From contig JAFLTW010000002.1 of the NCBI GenBank assembly GCA_022509085.1, positions 118,455-182,454 on the forward strand: DNA of 64,000 bases, written 5' to 3'. Shown one piece after another: positions 50,211-60,994 of the stretch. The DNA is from Muribaculaceae bacterium (GTDB lineage: Bacteria; Bacteroidota; Bacteroidia; Bacteroidales; Muribaculaceae). The notes beneath the pieces were generated by a model that did no database searches, was not told the DNA's origin, and saw only the letters and a list, made by a program, of their open reading frames with translations. Numbering within the stretch: position 1 is the first letter of the stretch; every line of letters starts with the position of its first letter. Made by a program: the position numbers and the translations under genes.

Positions 50211-51512
50211 TCATACGTCATAATTGCGGAGTAAAAAATATTGCGATACGCCGCGTGTAAGCAAATACAGGCAGAAAGCCAGCCAAAGCGAATGATTTCC
50301 CATAAGGGGGTGAAACAGCAGATAGACGGCAAAAAATACCCCCATGGCAATCACCATCGAAAGGAGCAGTCGGCGTGTTAGCGACAGCCCGATAAAGACG
50401 CCGTCGTAGATAAAGGCCATAAAGCCGCAGAGCGGCACGGTGACGGCCCATGGCAGGAAGTCTGCGGCCACGCGGCACACCCCCTCCTCCCTGGTGAGGA
50501 GTCCCAAAATTAGTTCGCCGCAAAGGAAGTAGATGGCCATCGTCACCACCGAGAGCACGACGCCCCACTTCATCAGGTCAATCTCCAGCCGCTTCAGCGC
50601 CTTGACGTTGTGCGCCCCGAGTTCCTTGCCGGCGATGGCCTCGCCTGCGTAGGCAAAGCCGTCCATAAAGAAAGAGAATAGCATAAAGAGCTGCATCAGC
50701 AGGGCGTTTGCAGCCAGGATGTCGGCCCCGAGCTTCGCCCCTGTGCGGGTGAACCATAGAGTGACGGCCACCAGGCAGAGCGTGCGCAGGAAGATGTCGA
50801 AATTCAGGCGGAAGAAGAGTCTGAGCTCTCTGCCGTTGAAGACGCGCCTGCGGTTGTTGAAGCGCGGCCCGTATTGGCGGAATACGATCCAGAGGCCGTA
50901 GAGGCAGCCCAGCCACTGCGCCGTGGCCGTGCCCAGGGCCACGCCGACAATCTTCATGCCCAGTCCCCACACGAAGGTGAGGCTCAAGACTATGTTGGCC
51001 ACATTCGTGAGAACGGCGATGCGGAGGGTGGCCACGGTGTTCTGGTTGCCCAGCAGCCAGCCGCTCACGGCCGATGTGGTGAGATAGGCCGGGGCGCCCC
51101 AGATCACAGTGAGGAAATACTCCTCGGCAAGGGCGGAGGTGTCGGCGTCGGCCTCCATAAAGGGGATGAAGACCGTAGCGATGAGAGGGGAGAGGAGCAG
51201 GGCCAAGACCCCGAGGATCGCGCCTATGGAGGCGCCGCGGAAGAAGAGGTCGTCGCGTCGGCTTAGGTCGCCGGCGCCCACGGCCTGTGCCGTCAGTCCG
51301 CTCGTGCCTGCCCGCAGGAATCCCAGCAACCAGTAGACCATGTTGAAGATCGACGAACCGACGGCAATGGCGCTGATAAACACCGGCGAACCCAGTCGGC
51401 CCACGATGGCGAGATCTACCATCGCCAGGATGGGCGTGGTGATGTTGGTTATAATAGCAGGAAGGGCAATCCTCAGGATTGCCCTATGCCTTTCGTTAAG
51501 TTTGATTTTCAA
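50211..51512 (-). CDS. MATE family efflux transporter (DinF type)
   Basis: 433 residues from a TTG at 51512; twelve membrane spans. Starts KIKLNERHRAILRIALPAII, then MVDLAIVGRLG and GTSGLTAQAVGAGD, the typical N-lobe of the DinF branch; the C-lobe has GEAIAGKELGAHN. Drug or metabolite export driven by sodium or protons. An open frame runs 41 codons further into the aquaporin gene but has no MATE character and no ATG fits in between, so TTG, 19 bp behind the aquaporin stop, is the best start. Confidence 0.88.
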   Translation of the reverse strand: MKIKLNERHRAILRIALPAIITNITTPILAMVDLAIVGRLGSPVFISAIAVGSSIFNMVYWLLGFLRAGTSGLTAQAVGAGDLSRRDDLFFRGASIGAILGVLALLLSPLIATVFIPFMEADADTSALAEEYFLTVIWGAPAYLTTSAVSGWLLGNQNTVATLRIAVLTNVANIVLSLTFVWGLGMKIVGVALGTATAQWLGCLYGLWIVFRQYGPRFNNRRRVFNGRELRLFFRLNFDIFLRTLCLVAVTLWFTRTGAKLGADILAANALLMQLFMLFSFFMDGFAYAGEAIAGKELGAHNVKALKRLEIDLMKWGVVLSVVTMAIYFLCGELILGLLTREEGVCRVAADFLPWAVTVPLCGFMAFIYDGVFIGLSLTRRLLLSMVIAMGVFFAVYLLFHPLMGNHSLWLAFCLYLLTRGVSQYFLLRNYDV

Positions 51513-51531
51513 TCTTGTAGGGGATGAAGGA

Positions 51532-52293
51532 TTAGTCGGCCACCACCACTTCTTCCTTCTCACACTTGCACTTGCAGCCGGTGATGATCTTCCAGATGCA
51601 TGCAGCCAGGAGCGCTCCGCCGAAGGGACCGGCAATCATGATCCAGATGTCGTGCCATGCATGGGGTGAGAAGAGAGCCGGACCGAAGCTGCGGGCGGGA
51701 TTGACCGAGCAGTTGTCTACGGGGATACCGACGATGTTGACGAGGCCGAGAGCCAGACCGATGGCGAGACCGGCAAACTGGCCGCCGCCTACCTTGGAGG
51801 TGGCGCCGAGCACTACGAGCACGAAGAACATCGTAAGCAGGATCTCGGTGAGGAGGGCCATGCCGGGGTCTACACCTTCCTGGAGCACGTTAGCCGCGAT
51901 GGAGTTGTAGTAGGGATCGCCGGCGGTGGCAACGCGGTCGATCATCTCGGGAGTCGTGCCGCCGAAAGCAAAGTCGTGGGGAATGCCGATGCGGAAGAGC
52001 CAGAAGAGGCAGGCCGCACCCATACCGGCGCCGATGCACTGGAAAATAACGTAGAAACAGAAGTCTTTCACGCTCATGCGGCCCGAAACGAGCATACCGA
52101 GCGAAACGGCCGGGTTGACGTGGCAGCCCGAGATGTTGCCAATCATGTAGCAGAGGCATACGAGCACGAGGCCGAAGCAGAGGCCGATGCCGAGCACACC
52201 GATCTTGGGACCGGCAAGCACGGCGCTGCCGCAAGCCAGAAGCACGAGCATCATCGTGCCAAACATTTCAGCTAAATACTTTCTCATAGTCAT
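51532..52293 (-). CDS. Aquaporin / MIP family channel
   Basis: 253 residues, six membrane spans and two NPA half-helices: SGCHVNPAVSLG and DNCSVNPARSFGPALF. The arginine after the second NPA is kept. Residues in the filter suggest a water channel of AqpZ type rather than a glycerol facilitator, but this is not certain. An insert of ~35 residues (IGIPHDFAFGGTTPEMIDRV and on) in the outer loop is unusual in length for AqpZ. The tail is cysteine-rich (CKCKCEKEE), perhaps metal-binding. A start two codons later (MRKYLAE) is equally likely. Confidence 0.9.
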   Translation of the reverse strand: MTMRKYLAEMFGTMMLVLLACGSAVLAGPKIGVLGIGLCFGLVLVCLCYMIGNISGCHVNPAVSLGMLVSGRMSVKDFCFYVIFQCIGAGMGAACLFWLFRIGIPHDFAFGGTTPEMIDRVATAGDPYYNSIAANVLQEGVDPGMALLTEILLTMFFVLVVLGATSKVGGGQFAGLAIGLALGLVNIVGIPVDNCSVNPARSFGPALFSPHAWHDIWIMIAGPFGGALLAACIWKIITGCKCKCEKEEVVVAD

Positions 52294-52376
52294 TATAAGT
52301 TTGTGAAAATATTTAAAATAACGGAATTATAGTGTTAATTATTTTAACAATCGATGCAAAAATGGTAATTAATTGT

Positions 52377-52384
52377 TAATTTTG
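52377..52384 (+). promoter_or_regulatory. -7 promoter box for valS-que operon
   Basis: TAATTTTG, about 85 bp before the valS ATG. The leader is rich in G and C but shows no T-box-like or preQ1-riboswitch element that I can recognise. Confidence 0.55.
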
Positions 52385-52472
52385 CACTTTAATAGGTAAA
52401 GCGGGCTGAGGGCTGACGTAGGGTTGGCCATAGCCCCAGAAAGATAAGGAATAAAACAAAACAGTAAATATA

Positions 52473-55097
52473 ATGAGCGAGATTTCATCAGTCTACGACC
52501 CCCATGCGGTGGAAGACAAATGGTATGCCTACTGGATGGAGCACGACCTGTTTCACTCCGTGCCCGACGAGAGAGAACCCTATTGTGTGGTGATACCGCC
52601 GCCCAATGTCACGGGAGTGCTGCATATGGGGCATATGCTCAACAACACGATACAGGACATCCTGGTGCGCCGCGCCCGCATGACGGGCAAGAACGCCCTG
52701 TGGGTGCCCGGCACCGACCATGCCGCCATTTCCACGGAGGCCAAGGTTGTGGCCAAACTCATGGAAGCGGGCATCGAGAAGAGCTCGCTCTCGCGCGAGG
52801 AATTCCTCAACCACGCCTGGGACTGGACCCACAAATACGGCGGCATCATCCTGCAGCAGCTGCGCAAGCTCGGCGCCTCGTGCGACTGGAGCCGCACGGC
52901 CTTCACCATGGACGAGGAGCGCTCCAAGAGCGTGATACGCGTCTTCAACCATCTCTTCGACAAGGGCTACATTTACCGCGGCGTACGCATGGTGAACTGG
53001 GATCCCCAGGCCCTCACGGCCCTGAGCGACGAGGAGGTGATCTATAAGGAGGAGCAGAGCAAGCTCTTCTACCTCAAGTATATGGTGGAGGGAGAAGACG
53101 GACGCTACATCGTGGTGGCCACCACCCGCCCCGAAACCATCCTGGGCGACACGGCGGTATGCGTGAATCCCAACGACGAGCGCTACGGCTGGCTCAAGGG
53201 GAAGAGGGTGATCGTGCCCCTCGTAGGCCGCTCGGTGCCGGTGATCATGGACGACTACGTTGAGATGGACTTCGGCACGGGTTGCCTCAAGGTGACTCCG
53301 GCCCACGACGTCAACGACTACATGCTCGGCGACAAATACGGCCTTCCGAGCATCGACATATTTGAAGACAACGGCACCATCGCCCCGGTCGGCGGCATGT
53401 ATGTGGGCAAGGACCGCTTCGCCGTGCGCAAGGAGATAGTGGCCGACCTCGGCGCGGCCGGCCTGGTGGAGAAGATTGAAGACTACACCAACAAGGTGGG
53501 CCATTCGGAGCGCACCAACGCCGTGATCGAGCCCAAGCTCTCCATGCAGTGGTTTGTGAAGATGGACGAGCTCGTAAAGCCGGCCATCGAGGGCGTGGAA
53601 GACGAGAGCATCAGGTTCGTGCCCCCGAAGTTCAGGAACACCTACCGCCACTGGATGACCAACATCAAAGACTGGTGTATCTCGCGCCAGCTGTGGTGGG
53701 GCCATCAGATTCCGGCATGGTATCTGCCCGACGGAGGCTACGTCGTGGCCGAAAACGAGGAGGAGGCCCTGCTCAAGGCCATCGAGAAGAGCGGCAACTC
53801 CGGGCTTACGCTCGCCGACCTGCGCCGCGACCCCGACTGCCTCGACACATGGTTCAGCTCCTGGCTCTGGCCCATCTCCCTCTTCGACGGCATCCTCAAC
53901 CCCGGCAACGAGGAGTTCAGATACTATTACCCCACGGCCGACCTCGTGACGGCACCCGACATCATCTTCTTCTGGGTGGCCCGAATGATCATCGCCGGAT
54001 ATGAGTTTACGGGCAAGAAGCCCTTCAGCAACGTCTACTTCACTGGCATCGTGCGCGACAAGCTCGGACGGAAGATGAGCAAGAGCCTCGGCAACTCGCC
54101 CGACCCCCTGGAGCTCATAGACAGGTTTGGCGCCGACGGCGTGAGGATGGGTCTGATGCTCGCCGCCCCCGCAGGCAACGACATAATGTATGACGACTCC
54201 CTCTGCGAGCAGGGCCGCAACTTCTGCAACAAGATCTGGAATGCCTTCCGCCTGGTGAAGGGCTGGGAGACATCCGACGCGATAGAGCAGCCCGCGGCAT
54301 CCCGTCTGGGAGTGGACTGGATGGTGGCGCGTCTCAACGCCGCCATCAGCGAGATGGACGACCTCATGGGCAAGTTCCGTATCTCGGAGGCACTCATGGT
54401 GGTCTACAAACTCTTCTGGGACGAATTCTCATCCTGGTATCTCGAGATAATCAAGCCTGCCTACCAGCAGCCCATAGACCGCGTCACCTACGAGGAGACG
54501 CTGGGCATCTTCGACCTCCTGCTGCGCCTGCTCCACCCCTTCATGCCCTTCATCACCGAGGAGCTCTGGCAGGCACTCGCACAGCGTCAGCCCGGCGAGA
54601 GCATCATGAAGGCCCAGCTGCCCGTACCTACCGACGAGAAGAGCCTCATCATCTCCGAGATGGAGACTCTAAAGGAGATCGTGGCCGGCATACGCACCAT
54701 CCGCAAGCAGAAACAGATAGCCCAGAAGGAGCCCCTCGAGCTCGACATCAAGGGCGACCACAACTCCGGACTCGACGCAATCCTGGTGAAGATAGCCAAC
54801 CTTTCCGATATAAGGAAGGTGGAGACCAAGGCCGACATGGCAGCCGCCTTCATGGTGGGAGCCACGGAATACTCCGTGCCCTTGGAGGGGAACGTCAACG
54901 TTGAGGAGGAGCGCGCCAAGCTCGAGAAAGAACTCGCCCACCTCGAGGGCTTCCTCAACGGAGTGAGGAAGAAGTTGCAAAACGAGAAATTCGTGGCCAA
55001 CGCCCCCGAAAAGGTGATAGAGCTCGAGCGCAAGAAGGAAGCCGACTCGCTCGAGAAGATCGACGCCATAAAGAAAGCTCTCGCAGCCCTTAAGTAA
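52473..55097 (+). CDS. valS: Valyl-tRNA synthetase
   Basis: 874 residues, class I synthetase. The HIGH-type motif is [17 protein letters not shown], the KMSKS motif is [16 protein letters not shown]. The editing domain lies between them ([15 protein letters not shown]), and the C-terminal end is a coiled coil ([20 protein letters not shown]) as in bacterial ValRS. Full length. The next gene starts 25 bp later. Confidence 0.97.
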   Translation: MSEISSVYDPHAVEDKWYAYWMEHDLFHSVPDEREPYCVVIPPPNVTGVLHMGHMLNNTIQDILVRRARMTGKNALWVPGTDHAAISTEAKVVAKLMEAGIEKSSLSREEFLNHAWDWTHKYGGIILQQLRKLGASCDWSRTAFTMDEERSKSVIRVFNHLFDKGYIYRGVRMVNWDPQALTALSDEEVIYKEEQSKLFYLKYMVEGEDGRYIVVATTRPETILGDTAVCVNPNDERYGWLKGKRVIVPLVGRSVPVIMDDYVEMDFGTGCLKVTPAHDVNDYMLGDKYGLPSIDIFEDNGTIAPVGGMYVGKDRFAVRKEIVADLGAAGLVEKIEDYTNKVGHSERTNAVIEPKLSMQWFVKMDELVKPAIEGVEDESIRFVPPKFRNTYRHWMTNIKDWCISRQLWWGHQIPAWYLPDGGYVVAENEEEALLKAIEKSGNSGLTLADLRRDPDCLDTWFSSWLWPISLFDGILNPGNEEFRYYYPTADLVTAPDIIFFWVARMIIAGYEFTGKKPFSNVYFTGIVRDKLGRKMSKSLGNSPDPLELIDRFGADGVRMGLMLAAPAGNDIMYDDSLCEQGRNFCNKIWNAFRLVKGWETSDAIEQPAASRLGVDWMVARLNAAISEMDDLMGKFRISEALMVVYKLFWDEFSSWYLEIIKPAYQQPIDRVTYEETLGIFDLLLRLLHPFMPFITEELWQALAQRQPGESIMKAQLPVPTDEKSLIISEMETLKEIVAGIRTIRKQKQIAQKEPLELDIKGDHNSGLDAILVKIANLSDIRKVETKADMAAAFMVGATEYSVPLEGNVNVEEERAKLEKELAHLEGFLNGVRKKLQNEKFVANAPEKVIELERKKEADSLEKIDAIKKALAALK

Positions 55098-55122
55098 AAG
55101 ACGCCCATCCAAATAAAGACCG

Positions 55123-55599
55123 ATGAGAGACGACCAGGAACTCAAGGGGCTGCAGCAGCTTGGAAGTCAGGGCACCCGCTACCCGACCGACTATGACCCC
55201 GGAGTGCTCGAGACCTTCGACAACAAGCACCCCGACAACGAATACGTGGTGAGTTTCGACTGCCCCGAGTTCACCACCCTCTGCCCCAAGACGGGACAGC
55301 CCGACTTCGGACATATAAAGATAACCTACATCCCGAGGCTGAGGATGGTGGAGAGCAAGAGCCTCAAGCTCTATCTGTTCTCCTTCCGCAACCATGGCGA
55401 CTTTCATGAAGACTGCGTAAACATCATCATGAAAGACCTCTGGAAGCTTATGGATCCGCGCTACATCGAGGTAAAGGGCTATTTCATGCCGCGCGGCGGC
55501 ATCAGCATCAATCCGTTTGCCAACATGGGCGACGCCGACCACGCCGAGCTCGTAGCCCGGCGTCGCATGGAAGCCATAGCCGAGGGATCGAAGAGATGA
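55123..55599 (+). CDS. queF: NADPH-dependent 7-cyano-7-deazaguanine reductase
   Basis: 158 residues, the short one-domain (YkvM) form. Reduces preQ0 to preQ1. The catalytic cysteine lies in [19 protein letters not shown]; the following [19 protein letters not shown] is the NADPH and substrate region. It overlaps queC by 4 bp. Confidence 0.95.
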   Translation: MRDDQELKGLQQLGSQGTRYPTDYDPGVLETFDNKHPDNEYVVSFDCPEFTTLCPKTGQPDFGHIKITYIPRLRMVESKSLKLYLFSFRNHGDFHEDCVNIIMKDLWKLMDPRYIEVKGYFMPRGGISINPFANMGDADHAELVARRRMEAIAEGSKR

Positions 55600-56234
55600 A
55601 AGACTCCATCATAGTGCTCTCGGGAGGCATGGACTCCGTCACCCTTCTCCACGACATGAAGGAGAGGATAGCCATGGCCGTGACCTTCGACTACGGCTCC
55701 AACCACAACGCCCGCGAGATAGAATGCGCCCGGAGGCAGTGCGGGCGCCTCGGAGTGGCCCACACGGTGATAGAGCTGGGCTTTATGAAGAGATACTTCC
55801 GCAGCTCGCTGCTGGAGGGAGCCGAGGCCATCCCGGAGGGCAACTACGACGACGCCAATATGAAGAGCACGGTGGTGCCCTTCCGCAACGGCATAATGCT
55901 CGCCATAGCATGCGGACTGGCCGAGACCAACGGCCTGCGCCACGTGATGATAGCCAACCATGGAGGCGACCACGCCATCTACCCCGACTGCCGGCCGCAG
56001 TTTGTCGCCTCGATGAGCGAGGCCATGCGCAACGGCACCTACGAAGGCGTGACCATTGAGGCTCCCTACACCCATCTCACCAAGGGGGAGATAGCCCTGA
56101 GGGGGAAGGAATTGGGTGTAGACTACGCCCACACGTATTCATGCTACAAGGGGGGCGAGCGCCCCTGCGGGGAGTGCGGCACATGCCGCGAGCGCGCCGA
56201 AGCGCTGCGCTTTGCCGGGCTGCCCGAGGAGTGA
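55596..56234 (+). CDS. queC: 7-cyano-7-deazaguanine synthase
   Basis: 212 residues. ATP-dependent, makes preQ0 from 7-carboxy-7-deazaguanine. PP-loop [15 protein letters not shown] at the N-terminus; zinc cysteines near the C-terminus in [19 protein letters not shown]. Placed between queF and queD. Confidence 0.95.
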   Translation: MKDSIIVLSGGMDSVTLLHDMKERIAMAVTFDYGSNHNAREIECARRQCGRLGVAHTVIELGFMKRYFRSSLLEGAEAIPEGNYDDANMKSTVVPFRNGIMLAIACGLAETNGLRHVMIANHGGDHAIYPDCRPQFVASMSEAMRNGTYEGVTIEAPYTHLTKGEIALRGKELGVDYAHTYSCYKGGERPCGECGTCRERAEALRFAGLPEE

Positions 56235-56282
56235 ATATGACAGACGCTGAGAAGACAGAGAAAACAAAAGGCTGAGAAGAGA

Positions 56283-56615
56283 ATGTATTACGTCAGGAAA
56301 CGACTTGAGATATCGGCGGCCCACCGCCTCTGCCTCGACTACGAGAGCAAGTGCACGGAGGTGCACGGCCACAACTGGATCCTCACCATAGAGTGTCGCG
56401 CCGAGCGGCTGAACGAGAACGGGATGGTGACCGACTTCACCCACGTAAAAGACTTCATCCTCGGCAAGCTCGACCACGCCGTGCTCAACGACGTGCTCCC
56501 CTTCAACCCCACGGCAGAAAACATAGCCCGGTGGGTTGTAGACAACGTCGACAACTGCTACCGCTGCGAGGTGCAGGAGAGCGAGGGCAACATTGCGGCC
56601 TATGAGAAAGATTAA
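56283..56615 (+). CDS. queD: 6-carboxy-5,6,7,8-tetrahydropterin synthase
   Basis: 110 residues, 6-pyruvoyl-tetrahydropterin synthase-like. Zinc ligands H14, H28 and H30 (SAAHRL, EVHGHNW) and catalytic C24 are present. It uses dihydroneopterin triphosphate, so GTP cyclohydrolase (FolE) must be encoded elsewhere. Overlaps queE by 14 bp. Confidence 0.95.
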   Translation: MYYVRKRLEISAAHRLCLDYESKCTEVHGHNWILTIECRAERLNENGMVTDFTHVKDFILGKLDHAVLNDVLPFNPTAENIARWVVDNVDNCYRCEVQESEGNIAAYEKD

Positions 56616-57201
56616 CGAGATATTCTACTCCCTGCAGGGAGAGGGACACCATACGGGCTATCCCTCCGTCTTCATCCGCTTCTCGGGATGCAACCTCTCG
56701 TGCCCTTTCTGCGACACAGACCATGAGGAGGGCGTCTACATGAGCGACGACGACATAATCCATGCCGTAAACCTCTATACGGCCTCCTGGATAGTGCTCA
56801 CCGGCGGCGAGCCGGCGCTCCACATCGATTCCGACTTCGTGAGGATGCTGAAGCAGGCCACGGGCAAGAAGGTGGCCATCGAGACCAACGGCACCGTGGC
56901 CCTCCCCGACGAGATCGACTGGGTGACGGTATCTCCCAAGGAGGGGATATGCGGCGGCGAGGGCGGACGGATCGTGGTGAGCCACGCAGACGAGCTCAAG
57001 GTTGTGGACGTGGGTCAGGAGCTTGCGCCCTACTTCGAGCTTCCCTGCCGCGGCGAGCAGACCCTCATGTATCTGCAGCCCTGCTATGTGGCCGACAAGA
57101 AAGAGCGGGAGTCGAACCGTCTGCGGACTCTCAACCGCGTCTTGGCCGACCCCCGTTGGACGTTGTCGGTGCAGCTGCACCGTTTTCTGGGGATTCCTTA
57201 A
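56602..57201 (+). CDS. queE: 7-carboxy-7-deazaguanine synthase
   Basis: 199 residues, radical SAM enzyme that contracts the pterin ring to 7-carboxy-7-deazaguanine. Motif GCNLSCPFCD has the CX3CX2C spacing; the start MRKINEIFYSLQGEGHHTGY is typical. A TTG nine bases upstream would add three residues; the ATG fits relatives better. Last gene of the preQ1 set; a convergent gene ends 12 bp later. Confidence 0.94.
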   Translation: MRKINEIFYSLQGEGHHTGYPSVFIRFSGCNLSCPFCDTDHEEGVYMSDDDIIHAVNLYTASWIVLTGGEPALHIDSDFVRMLKQATGKKVAIETNGTVALPDEIDWVTVSPKEGICGGEGGRIVVSHADELKVVDVGQELAPYFELPCRGEQTLMYLQPCYVADKKERESNRLRTLNRVLADPRWTLSVQLHRFLGIP

Positions 57202-57212
57202 CTGAAATCTGC

Positions 57213-58073
57213 TTAAGCTTCGGGAGCGGGAGCTGCCGGAGCCTCGTCAGCCGCCGCCGGTTTGGCGGGCGCCTTGCGCACGCGCTTGGGTTTGGCGGGA
57301 GCCTCCTTCGGCTTCTCCTCGATGCCGGCCAGAGTGGGGTCGATGAGAATGCGGCCGCAGTATTCGCATACGATGATCTTCTTGTGCATCTTGATCTCGA
57401 GCTGCCTCTGGGGCGGGATGCGGTTGAAACAGCCGCCACAGGCGTCGCGTTCCACACTCACGATGCCCAGACCGTTGCGGGCATTGCTGCGGATGCGCTT
57501 GAAGGCCTTGAGCGTATAGTCGTCGATGAGGGGCTCTATCTCCTTGGTCTTGAGCATTATCGCCTCCTCTTCCTGACGTGTCTCCGACACGATCTCGCTC
57601 AGCTCGTTCTTCTTCTCATCAAGGATGCTCTGATTGTCGGAGAGCTCGTCTTGGGCGGCCTTGATCTCCTCCTCCTTCAGGCGGATTTTCTCTTCGGCCT
57701 CGCGGATTTTCTTCTCGGCGAGTTCCACCTCGAGCGTCTCGTATTCCCTCTCCTTGTCGAGGAAAGCGAACTCGCGGTTGTTGCGCACTTCGTTGATCTG
57801 CTGCTCGTATTTGGCAATCTTGATCTTGCGCGTCTCGATGTCGCCGGTCTTTTCCTGGATCACTTTCTTCAGGTCGGCAATCTCGTCCTGATACTTGCCG
57901 ATACGGGTCTGGAAGCGCACGATTTCGTCTTCGAGGTCTTTCACTTCGTTGGGGAGTTCGCCGCGGAGAATTCTGATGCGGTCGATCTCCGACAGGAGGC
58001 TCTGCAGTTTGTAGAGGGCCTCGAGGCGTTCCTTTACCGAACGTTCTTTTTCGTTCTTCTTTTCAGTTGCCAT
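57213..58073 (-). CDS. Coiled-coil protein with C4 zinc ribbon
   Basis: 286 residues. Residues ~10-185 are one long coiled-coil hairpin. A zinc ribbon follows with DACGGCFNRIPP and IIVCEYCGRILI (four cysteines). The C-terminus is an Ala/Pro/Lys-rich tail (about 40 residues). This is the Bacteroidetes version of the zf-RING_7/CT398-like family, of unknown function, thought to bind nucleic acid or secretion or flagellar partners in other phyla. Found directly behind the Nif3-like gene, as in many Bacteroidetes. Confidence 0.82.
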   Translation of the reverse strand: MATEKKNEKERSVKERLEALYKLQSLLSEIDRIRILRGELPNEVKDLEDEIVRFQTRIGKYQDEIADLKKVIQEKTGDIETRKIKIAKYEQQINEVRNNREFAFLDKEREYETLEVELAEKKIREAEEKIRLKEEEIKAAQDELSDNQSILDEKKNELSEIVSETRQEEEAIMLKTKEIEPLIDDYTLKAFKRIRSNARNGLGIVSVERDACGGCFNRIPPQRQLEIKMHKKIIVCEYCGRILIDPTLAGIEEKPKEAPAKPKRVRKAPAKPAAADEAPAAPAPEA

Positions 58074-58096
58074 ATATAAAATTTGTTTTATTTCGA

Positions 58097-58885
58097 TTAG
58101 AGAATCTTAATGGGGTTGGTCTCCGAGTCGGCGAAGTAGGTGACGCAGTCGGGGAAGCTTTCGCGAATGATTCTACAGAGGATCCGGCGGCTGCAGAGCT
58201 CGCTTTCGTGGTGGCCGATGTCGGCCAGCAGTATGTCGAGGCCGTAGGAGGTGTAGTCGTGATATTTGAAGTCGCCCGAGAGGTAGGCGTCGGCACCGCT
58301 GGCTATGGCGTCGGCGATAAACGACGCGCCGCTGCCGCCGCAGAGGGCCACCTTGCGTATCACGAGGCGTTCCGTCTGGCCCGAATAGCGCAGGGCCTTC
58401 ACTCCGAATGTCTCTTTCGCCTTGCGCAGGAACTCGAGGCGCGGCACGGGGTTTTCGTATTCACCCACGATTCCGAGTCCTACACGCGGGTTGGATTCGG
58501 AGGGCACAAGCACCCGAAGTTTCTTGAGGTTGAGCTGATGGGCCATCTCGTAGCTCACTCCCTCGACGGTGCTGTCGAGGTTGGTATGGGCCGAGTAGAT
58601 GGCGATGCCGTCTTTGAGGGCCTCCATCACGATGCGCTGGGTCTGGTCGGCCCCGGTGAGCTGCTTGAGGCCGCGGAAAATCAGCGGGTGATGGCTCACA
58701 ATGAGGTTGCAGCGCCTCTCGCGGGCCTCTTTGAGCGTCTCCTCAGTGACGTCGAGACAGAGCAGGATGGCCGAGACGGGTGTCTCGGGATTTCCCACCT
58801 GGAGCCCCGCGTTGTCGTAGCTCTCCTGCAGGGAGAGGGGAGCATACTGCTCTATGGTGCGGGCTATGTCGGAAACTTTAAGCAT
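58097..58885 (-). CDS. Nif3-like dinuclear metal centre protein
   Basis: 262 residues. NIF3/YbgI family, hexameric toroid with two metals per subunit. [16 protein letters not shown] at the start, metal histidines in [12 protein letters not shown] and YSAHTNLDS, and the C-terminal DIGHHESE. The ~100-residue PII-like insert seen in many relatives (about 365 residues) is absent, so this is the short type. Older labels as GTP cyclohydrolase type 2 are uncertain. Overlaps aspS by 8 bp. Confidence 0.88.
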   Translation of the reverse strand: MLKVSDIARTIEQYAPLSLQESYDNAGLQVGNPETPVSAILLCLDVTEETLKEARERRCNLIVSHHPLIFRGLKQLTGADQTQRIVMEALKDGIAIYSAHTNLDSTVEGVSYEMAHQLNLKKLRVLVPSESNPRVGLGIVGEYENPVPRLEFLRKAKETFGVKALRYSGQTERLVIRKVALCGGSGASFIADAIASGADAYLSGDFKYHDYTSYGLDILLADIGHHESELCSRRILCRIIRESFPDCVTYFADSETNPIKIL

Positions 58886-60635
58886 TCTTGAGGTCGAGCT
58901 TCAGGTTGAGTTCTTCGAGCTGGGCCTGGTCGATGGGAGACGGACTCTCGTTCATCACGTCGCGTCCGGAGTTGTTTTTGGGGAAGGCGATGGTGTCGCG
59001 GATGGAGTCGAGACCTGCGAGCATCGACACGAAACGGTCGAAACCGAGGGCCAGACCGCCGTGAGGGGGCGCGCCATACTGGAAGGCCTCCATAAGGAAA
59101 CCGAACTGTTCCTTGGCCTTTTCGGGGGTGAAGCCGAGGAGCTCAAACATCGTGTCCTGGAGCTGTGCGTCGTGGATACGGATAGAGCCGCCGCCGAGTT
59201 CCACACCGTTTACCACCACGTCGTAGGCCGTGGCCCTCACCTTGCCGGTGTCGCTGTGGAGCAGAGGTATGTCTTCGGGGTTGGGTGAGGTGAAGGGATG
59301 GTGCATGGCATAGTAGCGCTGCGTCTCCTCGTCCCACTCGAAGAGGGGGAAGTCGATCACCCAGAGGGGAGCGAAGACATTCTTGTCGCGAAGGCCAAGG
59401 TCGTCGCCCAGCTTGAGGCGCAGCTCACACATCTGCTTGCGCACCTTGTTGCCGTCGCCGGTCATCACCAACAGAAGGTCGCCCTTCGTGGCGCCGGCCT
59501 TCTCGCCCCAAGCGCGGAGCACGTCTTCAGAATAGAACTTGTTTACGGAGCTCTTTACGGAGCCGTCTTCGTCAAACTTAACCCAGATGAGGCCCTTGGC
59601 GCCTACCTGCGGACGCTTCACATAGTCGGTGAGGGCGTCGATCTGCTTGCGTGTGTAGGCCGCGCAGCCCGGAGCCACGATGCCGATCACGAGCTCCGCG
59701 TCGTCGGCCACACTGAAGCCGTGGCCCTTGGCCAGGTCGGTGAGGTCTTTGAACTCCATGCCGAAGCGGATGTCGGGTTTGTCGCTGCCATACTTCTCCA
59801 TGGCGTCCTTCCACGTCATGCGCGGGAAGGGCTCGGTGAAGTCGATACCCTTCACATACTTGAAGATATGTTTCACCAGACCCTCGAACATCCGGAGCAC
59901 GTCTTCCTGCTCCACGAAGCTCATCTCGCAGTCTACCTGCGTGAACTCGGGCTGCCGGTCGGCGCGGAGGTCTTCGTCGCGGAAACACTTGGCCAGCTGG
60001 AAGTAGCGGTCCATACCGCTCACCATTAGGAGCTGCTTGAAGAGCTGCGGACTCTGGGGCAGGGCGTAAAACTCACCGGGGTTCATACGCGAGGGCACCA
60101 CGAAGTCGCGGGCACCTTCCGGAGTGCTCTTCACCAGGATAGGCGTCTCGATCTCTAGAAAACCGTTTGCGTCGAGATAGCGGCGGATTTCGAAGGCCAT
60201 CTTGTGGCGCAGCTCGAGGTTTTTCCTCACCATGGGGCGCCTGAGGTCGAGATAGCGGAATTTCATGCGGAGATCGTCGCCGCCGTCGGTATTGTCCTCG
60301 ATAGTGAAGGGGGGTACCTGCGAGGGGTTGAGAATCCTTACGCCGGTGGCCTCTATTTCAATGTCTCCCGTGGGGAGGTTGGGGTTCTTGTTGGAGCGTT
60401 CGCGCACCTTGCCGTCCACCTGCACCACGAATTCGCGACCCAGCCCGTTGGCTGTCTCGCAAAGCTCGGGGTTGGTGTCCTGGTCAAACACAATCTGGGT
60501 TATGCCGAAGCGGTCGCGGAGGTCAAGAAATGTCATGCCTCCCATCTTACGGATGCGTTGCACCCATCCAGCCAGCCTTACGTCCTGGCCGGCATTTTCT
60601 ATGCGGAGTTCTCCGCAAGTCTGTTTCCTGTACAT
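58878..60635 (-). CDS. aspS: Aspartyl-tRNA synthetase
   Basis: 585 residues, class II synthetase of the bacterial type with the GAD insert. N-terminal anticodon-binding OB domain ([20 protein letters not shown]), motif 2 region [19 protein letters not shown] and motif 3 [15 protein letters not shown]. The frame is open for nine more codons, but the promoter box at 60667-60674 puts the mRNA start at about 60660, leaving the ATG at 60635 as the start. Confidence 0.96.
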   Translation of the reverse strand: MYRKQTCGELRIENAGQDVRLAGWVQRIRKMGGMTFLDLRDRFGITQIVFDQDTNPELCETANGLGREFVVQVDGKVRERSNKNPNLPTGDIEIEATGVRILNPSQVPPFTIEDNTDGGDDLRMKFRYLDLRRPMVRKNLELRHKMAFEIRRYLDANGFLEIETPILVKSTPEGARDFVVPSRMNPGEFYALPQSPQLFKQLLMVSGMDRYFQLAKCFRDEDLRADRQPEFTQVDCEMSFVEQEDVLRMFEGLVKHIFKYVKGIDFTEPFPRMTWKDAMEKYGSDKPDIRFGMEFKDLTDLAKGHGFSVADDAELVIGIVAPGCAAYTRKQIDALTDYVKRPQVGAKGLIWVKFDEDGSVKSSVNKFYSEDVLRAWGEKAGATKGDLLLVMTGDGNKVRKQMCELRLKLGDDLGLRDKNVFAPLWVIDFPLFEWDEETQRYYAMHHPFTSPNPEDIPLLHSDTGKVRATAYDVVVNGVELGGGSIRIHDAQLQDTMFELLGFTPEKAKEQFGFLMEAFQYGAPPHGGLALGFDRFVSMLAGLDSIRDTIAFPKNNSGRDVMNESPSPIDQAQLEELNLKLDLKNA

Positions 60636-60666
60636 AGAAAAAGAGTCTGACTTGATATTCAACTTG

Positions 60667-60674
60667 CAAAATTA
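60667..60674 (-). promoter_or_regulatory. -7 promoter box for aspS operon
   Basis: CAAAATTA on the plus strand, TAATTTTG on the minus strand; decides the aspS start codon. Confidence 0.6.
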
Positions 60675-60744
60675 CAAAAAAACCGTCAAAACTAAAACAG
60701 GAATTGAGTGTTTTATAGATAGGAACCTTTAAAAATTTAGTATT

Positions 60745-60981
60745 ATGAACGACGTATTAAACACAGAGGAGCGCCGTGACCTCCCCACCGACGTATTCGG
60801 ACTTCCCGAACGCAGAGAGTATCCTATGCCTGATGCAGCCCACGTAAGGGCAGCCGAGGCCTATTTCCGCTATTGCCCCGAGGACTTGCGTCCGGAGCTG
60901 GCGCGCAACATTCTGAGGTTTGCCCGTGAATACGGTGTAGACGTGGAGAGCCCCACGATCCTCTCCTATGCCAACGAATAG
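60745..60981 (+). CDS. Small DUF6582-like protein
   Basis: 78 residues, acidic, with FGLPERREYPMPDAAHVRAA, a pattern shared with small Bacteroidetes and phage-related proteins labelled DUF6582, followed by helices. Function unknown. It stands alone between aspS and the convergent peptidase gene; no clear TAnnTTTG box precedes it. Confidence 0.7.
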   Translation: MNDVLNTEERRDLPTDVFGLPERREYPMPDAAHVRAAEAYFRYCPEDLRPELARNILRFAREYGVDVESPTILSYANE

Positions 60982-60994
60982 GAATTACTGAAAA

